From Treponema sp. (GTDB lineage Bacteria > Spirochaetota > Spirochaetia > Treponematales > Treponemataceae), in the NCBI GenBank assembly GCA_016297405.1, contig JAEDGP010000046.1:1-15753 (forward strand): a DNA stretch of 15,753 bases, given 5' to 3'. Numbering within the stretch: the first letter of the stretch is position 1; each line of letters opens with the position of its first letter. Positions 12,117-15,753 of this stretch are shown here, one piece after another. The notes beneath the pieces were generated by a model, which had not been told where the DNA came from, made no database searches, and saw nothing but the letters and a program-made list of their open reading frames with translations. The position numbers and the translations under genes are program-made.

Positions 12117-13160
12117 CTACTGGCAAAATCCGTAATTGCAATGCCATATTGGTTTTGCAAGTTTATTGGAAAAAGGCTGTTTTCTGCAAAAGTCAGGAAG
12201 CCAGTCTGTGTCATCGGAAAGTTCCTGGTAAAAAAGCAGATCAAAATCAAAAGCTTCAATTAAGTCTTGCAAATCCTGATCTTCTGTTTGAGTCACAAGA
12301 CGGTTTTCGATTGCACAAAGGGCTTGTTTTCTGGCGGAAAGCTTTTTTTCATTTTCGTTGAATGGAACTGGAGTGTATTGAGACATAAGAGAAATAACGG
12401 ACTGGCTGTCTGCATTTTCCTTGAGCCATTGCAAAGTTTCTGCTGTGTCTTCAAAGCGACCTGGCAAGAATAAATGGCGAATTATTACACCTTGCTGCAT
12501 CTTGTCTTTTATTGTTCCGGCTTTTATGAAATAGCCGTTGGAATCGGTGTAGTCACATTTGCTTTTTTCTTCGCTGAATTCCATTGGGAAATTCTTTATC
12601 ATCCACGAAATAGCTTTAGTTGCAACCTGAGGATAGTCTTGGGCAGCGAAAAGTTTTTTGGAAACATCAGGATTCAGCGTTTTTAGATCCGGAAGCCAGA
12701 TGCTTACGTAAGGTTTTAGAAGTTCGAGCATTTCAACGCTTTCGTATGCGGAACTGTTCCAGCAATAAGGTATGGTACATCCGCCTTGTCTTGCGGCTTT
12801 CAGATATTCTGCAATAAGTGGAATCTGATGGCTTCCGGTAATCAGATTAATGTTTTCTGCGCCTGCCTTCTGCAGTTCCAGACAAATCTTTACGAATTCG
12901 TCTTTGGATACTGCTTTTCCAAGACCGTCCTGGGAAATCTGATAATTCTGGCAAAACGCACATCGAAGTGTGCATCCGGTAAAAAATATGGTTCCGCTTC
13001 CACCATGGACGGTTACTAAAGGTTCTTCACCAAAGTGAAGGCAGGCCAGGGCAATGCGTAATTGGTTGTCTTCGCCGCAAACGCCGGTTTTGCCTGAGTT
13101 CCTGTTAATTGAACAGCGTCTTGGACACTGAACGCATTTTTCGTAGAATTTATTGCACAT
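12117..13160 (-). CDS. PflX-type radical SAM protein, pyruvate formate-lyase-activating-enzyme homologue (347 aa)
   Basis: A radical SAM enzyme of the PflX/COG1313 group, homologous to glycyl-radical activating enzymes but of unproven target. Cys63-x3-Cys67-x2-Cys70 (Gly-Cys-Thr-Leu-Arg-Cys-Ala-Phe-Cys-Gln-Asn) holds the 4Fe-4S cluster that cleaves SAM. An N-terminal Cys9-x2-Cys12-Pro-Arg-x-Cys16 with Cys28 may hold a second metal site, as is usual for this group. The C-terminus (Phe-Tyr-Gln-Glu-Leu... Trp-Leu-Pro-Asp-Phe, about 306-319) also matches it. The length is near normal. No glycyl-radical enzyme gene is nearby. The ATG overlaps the upstream stop as TAATG, so it is translationally coupled to the small acidic protein gene. 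Expected to be oxygen-sensitive, fitting an anaerobe. Confidence 0.88.
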   Translation of the reverse strand: MCNKFYEKCVQCPRRCSINRNSGKTGVCGEDNQLRIALACLHFGEEPLVTVHGGSGTIFFTGCTLRCAFCQNYQISQDGLGKAVSKDEFVKICLELQKAGAENINLITGSHQIPLIAEYLKAARQGGCTIPYCWNSSAYESVEMLELLKPYVSIWLPDLKTLNPDVSKKLFAAQDYPQVATKAISWMIKNFPMEFSEEKSKCDYTDSNGYFIKAGTIKDKMQQGVIIRHLFLPGRFEDTAETLQWLKENADSQSVISLMSQYTPVPFNENEKKLSARKQALCAIENRLVTQTEDQDLQDLIEAFDFDLLFYQELSDDTDWLPDFCRKQPFSNKLAKPIWHCNYGFCQ

Positions 13161-13561
13161 TATAGAGCGCCTTTGCTTACGATTATGGACATTAAGTCCT
13201 GCAGCTGTTCAATAGGCATGTCATCGGCTTCTGCACTGACCATGTCGCTCATTTCTACCCAATCTTCATCTGCAAGGCAATCTTCGTATTCGTTGGAATT
13301 GCAAAGAAATGCAAGCATTGCGCTTAATCTGTTGATGTTTTCTTCTGTTGGCTCGTTTTGAGGATTGATTGAACAATCAATGTATTCTGATTTCCAGTAT
13401 CCAAAAAGAGATGTGGAAAGGCAGCCGCCAACGCTGGAAGCTCTTTTGAAAAGATTTTCTGCATAAGAGTAGAACGCATTCTGGTTTAGGGTTCCGTCTG
13501 CATTTCTATTGTGTTTTACTGCTCGGCTTAAATCCGAATTGAATTTTTCGATTTCTGTCAT
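13160..13561 (-). CDS. Small acidic hypothetical protein (133 aa)
   Basis: I do not recognise a family. The protein is cytoplasmic in character and acidic in its second half, with a cluster Ala-Asp-Glu-Asp-Trp-Val-Glu and Glu-Ala-Asp-Asp-Met-Pro-Ile-Glu. It contains four cysteines, and several amphipathic helices are likely. No signal peptide or membrane segment is seen. Its stop overlaps the ATG of the PflX-type radical SAM gene (TAATG), so the two are made together; a role as partner of that enzyme is possible but unsupported otherwise. The ATG at 13561 has no ribosome-binding site. A perfect TATAAT lies only 9 bases upstream, implying a leader of about 0-3 bases. Confidence 0.75.
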   Translation of the reverse strand: MTEIEKFNSDLSRAVKHNRNADGTLNQNAFYSYAENLFKRASSVGGCLSTSLFGYWKSEYIDCSINPQNEPTEENINRLSAMLAFLCNSNEYEDCLADEDWVEMSDMVSAEADDMPIEQLQDLMSIIVSKGAL

Positions 13562-13570
13562 AATGAAATT

Positions 13571-13599
13571 ATTATAACGTTTCCAGTAAGAATTGTGGA
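13571..13599 (-). promoter_or_regulatory. Promoter of the acidic protein/PflX operon, nearly leaderless
   Basis: On the minus strand: -10 TATAAT (13571-13576) with a 17-bp spacer to TCCACA (13594-13599), which matches the -35 consensus at 4 of 6. The predicted start near 13564 leaves about three bases before the ATG at 13561. Confidence 0.6.
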
Positions 13600-13624
13600 T
13601 AGTTGAAATACTGGAAAATGAGGG

Positions 13625-13658
13625 AAGTCTGAATTCTGCGGGAGCGCTATGCAGACTT
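13625..13658. repeat. 7-bp inverted repeat between divergent operons
   Basis: AAGTCTG (13625-13631) and CAGACTT (13652-13658) enclose 20 bases. An alternative inner pair, CTGC and GCAG, is also possible. It lies upstream of the metY promoter and of the divergent operon promoter, so it could be a shared operator. No known consensus is recognised. Confidence 0.35.
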
Positions 13659-13700
13659 CTGTGTTCCTGCAGGTGTTTTTATTTCCAATTATGCTGCTAG

Positions 13701-13729
13701 TTGAATGCTTTTTTTACACTCATTAAAAT
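13701..13729 (+). promoter_or_regulatory. Sigma70-type promoter of metY
   Basis: -35 TTGAAT (13701-13706), a 17-bp spacer, and -10 TAAAAT (13724-13729). The start near 13736 gives a leader of about 44 bases before the ATG at 13780; no riboswitch fits in it. Confidence 0.6.
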
Positions 13730-13779
13730 GTAACTGCTGCTTTTTGGCGGCGAGTTTTTTGTTTTTCGAGGTTTTTTAT

Positions 13780-15060
13780 ATGTCACAGTCAATCAATACA
13801 AAATGTCTTACGGCTGGCTACACACCAAAAAATGGTGAACCACGTCAGATTCCAATCGTTCAGTCTACAACTTTCAAATATGATACAAGCGAAGATATGG
13901 GCAAGCTTTTTGACCTGGAAGCTAGTGGTTATTTTTATACTCGTTTGCAGAATCCTACAAATGACACTGTTGCGGCAAAGCTTGCTGCCCTGGAAGGAGG
14001 TACTGCTGCAATGCTTACTTCTTCTGGTCAGGCTGCAAACTTCTTTGCCATTTTTAACATTTGTGAAGCCGGTAGTCATATTGTTGCTTCCAGCTCAATT
14101 TATGGCGGGACTTTCAATCTTATTGCTGTTACTTTAAAAAAGATGGGAATTGACGCTACATTCGTTAGCCCAGATGCTTCTGAAGAAGAATTGAATGCCG
14201 CATTCAAGAGCAATACTCGCGCGATGTTCGGTGAAACCATTGCAAATCCTGCCCTTACTGTTCTTGATATTGAGAAGTTTGCAAAGGTGGCTCACGCTCA
14301 CAACGTTCCACTTATTGTGGACAATACATTCCCAACTCCTATTAACTGCCGCCCAATTGAATGGGGTGCAGACATTGTAACTCATTCAACTACAAAATAT
14401 CTGGACGGTCACGGATCTTGCGTTGGTGGTGCTATTATTGACGCAGGAAAGTTTGACTGGATGGCTCATGCTGATATGTATCCTGGTCTTGCAACTCCAG
14501 ATGAAAGTTATCACGGTGTAACTTACGCTGAACGTTTTGGAAAAGAAGGGGCTTTTATTACAAAGGCTACTGTTCAGCTTATGCGTGACCTTGGCTGTAT
14601 TCAGGCTCCACAGCACGCTTTTATTTTGAATCTTGGAATTGAATCTCTTCAAGTTCGCATGCCTCGTCATGTTGAAAATGGTCAGGCTGTTGCTGAATTC
14701 CTTGAAAAACAGCCGCAGGTTAAAAGTGTAAATTATCCTACTTTGAAGGGAAACAAATATTATGACATTGCAAAGAAATATCTTCCAAACGGTGGATGTG
14801 GTGTTGTAAGTTTTGAGTTGAAGGGCGGTCGTCCTGCTGCTGAAAAATTCATGAAGGCTCTTAAGCTTTTCAATATCGAAACTCATGTTGCTGATGCTCG
14901 CAGCTGTTGTTTGAATCCAGCCACATCAACACATCGCCAGATGAATGATGAACAGCTTAAGGCTTGCGGTGTTCCAGCGGGCTTGATTCGCATTTCTTGC
15001 GGGCTGGAAGATAAAAACGACATGATAGAAGATTTGAAGCAGGCTTTGGCTAGCATATAA
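13780..15060 (+). CDS. metY: O-acetylhomoserine sulfhydrylase, MetY (426 aa)
   Basis: A PLP enzyme of the Cys/Met metabolism family that makes homocysteine from O-acetylhomoserine and sulfide (direct sulfhydrylation) in methionine synthesis. The PLP lysine is Lys206 in His-Ser-Thr-Thr-Lys-Tyr. Asp181 in Val-Asp-Asn-Thr-Phe contacts the cofactor ring. Tyr53-Thr-Arg55 and Ser81-Ser-Gly-Gln-Ala bind phosphate. The 426-residue length and the insertion Ser-Tyr-His-Gly-Val-Thr-Tyr (about 244-250) favour MetY over cystathionine gamma-synthase or methionine gamma-lyase, which are nearer 390 residues. The ATG at 13780 has GAGG 8 bases upstream; an in-frame ATG at 13705 lies within the promoter and is rejected. 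It is a single gene, ending at the hairpin repeat that serves as terminator. Confidence 0.92.
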   Translation: MSQSINTKCLTAGYTPKNGEPRQIPIVQSTTFKYDTSEDMGKLFDLEASGYFYTRLQNPTNDTVAAKLAALEGGTAAMLTSSGQAANFFAIFNICEAGSHIVASSSIYGGTFNLIAVTLKKMGIDATFVSPDASEEELNAAFKSNTRAMFGETIANPALTVLDIEKFAKVAHAHNVPLIVDNTFPTPINCRPIEWGADIVTHSTTKYLDGHGSCVGGAIIDAGKFDWMAHADMYPGLATPDESYHGVTYAERFGKEGAFITKATVQLMRDLGCIQAPQHAFILNLGIESLQVRMPRHVENGQAVAEFLEKQPQVKSVNYPTLKGNKYYDIAKKYLPNGGCGVVSFELKGGRPAAEKFMKALKLFNIETHVADARSCCLNPATSTHRQMNDEQLKACGVPAGLIRISCGLEDKNDMIEDLKQALASI

Positions 15061-15074
15061 CCTGTGCTTAAAAT

Positions 15075-15175
15075 AAAAACGGGGCTGTCCCAAAAGTAAT
15101 GAGCGCTACACTCAATGTGGTAGTTTTGATAAACTCAACCACCGTAATGCAAACTTATTGGACAGCCTCGTTTTT
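15075..15175 (+). terminator. Terminator of metY formed by hairpin repeat copy 2
   Basis: AAAAACG (15075-15081) pairs with CGTTTTT (15169-15175), outside the repeat's GGCTGTCC/GGACAGCC stem, giving a long hairpin followed by T-rich sequence. It starts about 15 bp after the metY stop. Confidence 0.75.
15083..15167 (+). repeat. Dispersed hairpin repeat, copy 2
   Basis: An 85-bp imperfect palindrome, GGCTGTCC (15083-15090) to GGACAGCC (15160-15167). An inner stem GTGGT.AGTTT pairs with AAACT..ACCAC around TGAT. It is the reverse-oriented relative of the element at 864-944. The exact shared blocks are AAACTCAACCACCGT and AACTTATTGGACAGCC, loop side included, which points to common descent rather than convergent terminators. 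Confidence 0.85.
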
Positions 15176-15210
15176 GTTTTAAAGCTTTTTTTTAGTATTG
15201 TTTTTTGCAC

Positions 15211-15239
15211 TTGCCCTAAAGGTTTTCGTATTTTATATT
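15211..15239 (+). promoter_or_regulatory. Sigma70-type promoter of rsmE, predicted leaderless
   Basis: -35 TTGCCC (15211-15216), a 17-bp spacer, and -10 TATATT (15234-15239). Six bases then lead to the ATG at 15246. The spacing is identical to that of the rsmI promoter. Confidence 0.6.
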
Positions 15240-15245
15240 TTTGGA

Positions 15246-15753
15246 ATGAACATTTGTTTGTTTGATGCTGATGAAATTGGAAAACCTTTGTCTGTAAGGG
15301 ATGAAAGGGGTGAGCATATCGTAAAGATACTCCACAAAAAAGAAGGGGAAAGCTTTACGGCTGGTATTATTGACGGTGTGGCTGGAAAAGCTACAATCAC
15401 AAAGATTGCTGATGGGTTCATTCATTTTGATTTTGCAGGGGAAAAGCCAGCAAAACCACTTTACCCTCTTAAAATGATTATTGGCTTTCCCCGCCCGATC
15501 CAATTGAAAAGGCTTTTGCGTGATGTGGCAGCTTTGGGCGCTTGCGAAGTTCATTTAACAGGCACGGAACTTGGAGAAAAATCATACAGACAGTCCAGCC
15601 TTGTGGAAAAGGGATCTGCATATAAGATGCTTTTGGACGGAACCGTGCAAGCGGGCGGGACTTTTGTGCCAAAACTTTTTATCCATGACACTTTAAAAGA
15701 ATGCGTTGAATCTTTGTGCGGTGAAAAACCTGGTTCGTCAGAAGAGAACGGGG
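15246..15753 (+). CDS. rsmE: RsmE, 16S rRNA U1498 N3-methyltransferase, 5' part (169 aa, cut by the window end)
   Basis: Methylates N3 of U1498 in 16S rRNA, using SAM, with a SPOUT knot at the C-terminus. The N-terminal PUA-like domain contains Arg-Gly-Glu-His-Ile-Val-Lys-Ile-Leu (21-29), matching the family's HxxxVLR region. The methyltransferase part opens with Met-Ile-Ile-Gly-Phe-Pro-Arg-Pro (77-84), then Leu-Arg-Asp-Val-Ala-Ala-Leu-Gly (91-98) and Glu-Lys-Ser-Tyr (111-114). The knot motifs lie beyond the window, so completeness cannot be judged. The ATG at 15246 has no ribosome-binding site; the preceding bases are TTTTTGGA and a -10 box ends six bases before it. It is separated from metY by the hairpin-repeat terminator, so it needs its own promoter. 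Confidence 0.88.
   Translation, partial: MNICLFDADEIGKPLSVRDERGEHIVKILHKKEGESFTAGIIDGVAGKATITKIADGFIHFDFAGEKPAKPLYPLKMIIGFPRPIQLKRLLRDVAALGACEVHLTGTELGEKSYRQSSLVEKGSAYKMLLDGTVQAGGTFVPKLFIHDTLKECVESLCGEKPGSSEENG

Noticed and set aside
13600..13779. SAM or other methionine riboswitch upstream of metY
   Set aside because: The predicted leader after the promoter at 13701-13729 is only ~44 bases with no hairpin. The inverted repeat at 13625-13658 lies upstream of the promoter and does not match SAM riboswitch core motifs that I know.
13705..13779. N-terminal extension of MetY (ATG at 13705)
   Set aside because: The start lies inside the -35 box, no ribosome-binding site precedes it, and the family begins near Ser-Gln-Ser-Ile-Asn-Thr.
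14386..14886. 166-residue frame antisense to metY
   Set aside because: The sequence has shadow-type composition, no ribosome-binding site, and metY on the opposite strand is clearly real.
15083..15167. End of an insertion sequence
   Set aside because: GGGCTGTCC-like ends recall some transposon termini, but no transposase frame lies between or beside either copy.

Overview
The window looks like the chromosome of a spirochaete, most probably a Treponema. The evidence is the low-to-moderate GC content, an RsmE with the sequence style I associate with treponemes, a treponemal-type FlgM, the decayed 3' end of a BspA-like leucine-rich-repeat gene of the kind common in treponemes, and a large protein I can place nowhere outside that group. 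The assignment rests on protein character only; no rRNA is present. Most genes are housekeeping or unassigned. I see no phage, transposase, CRISPR array or tRNA.

Left part (1-2830). A basic/acidic hypothetical gene (-) has its own sigma70-type promoter. Next come a dead leucine-rich-repeat gene remnant (+) and the first copy of an ~85-bp hairpin repeat. A small Hsp20 operon (-) follows: hsp20 plus a 38-residue Lys/His-rich mini-protein, driven by a textbook sigma54 (-24/-12) promoter. An SGNH/GDSL hydrolase (+) follows, ending at a strong bidirectional terminator.

Middle (2832-10844). A beta-CASP RNA-processing metallo-beta-lactamase (-) and a two-gene operon (+; DUF2804-type protein, then a 669-residue protein of unknown function) diverge from back-to-back promoters. 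The second operon gene converges, with a 15-bp gap, on a three-gene minus-strand operon. That operon encodes an iron-alcohol-dehydrogenase-fold protein that has lost its metal-binding histidines, a TrmH/SpoU-type RNA methyltransferase, and a metallo-beta-lactamase protein with a GNAT-like N-terminal region (the last two overlap by ATGA).

Right part (10898-15753). A terminator closes an rsmI-flgM unit (-). Upstream lies a small acidic protein translationally coupled to a PflX-type radical SAM protein (-). Divergently, metY (O-acetylhomoserine sulfhydrylase, +) ends at the second copy of the hairpin repeat, which carries a T tract and acts as its terminator. The 5' part of rsmE (+) runs off the window.

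The most interesting signals are: (i) rsmI and rsmE, two 16S rRNA methyltransferase genes, share the same geometry: -35, 17 bp, -10, 6 bp, start codon, with no ribosome-binding site. This predicts leaderless mRNAs; the acidic-protein gene has a near-identical arrangement. (ii) The sigma54 promoter of hsp20. (iii) The dispersed hairpin repeat, both copies oriented alike relative to the gene they follow. (iv) The metal-ligand-less alcohol dehydrogenase homologue in an operon with an RNA methyltransferase.
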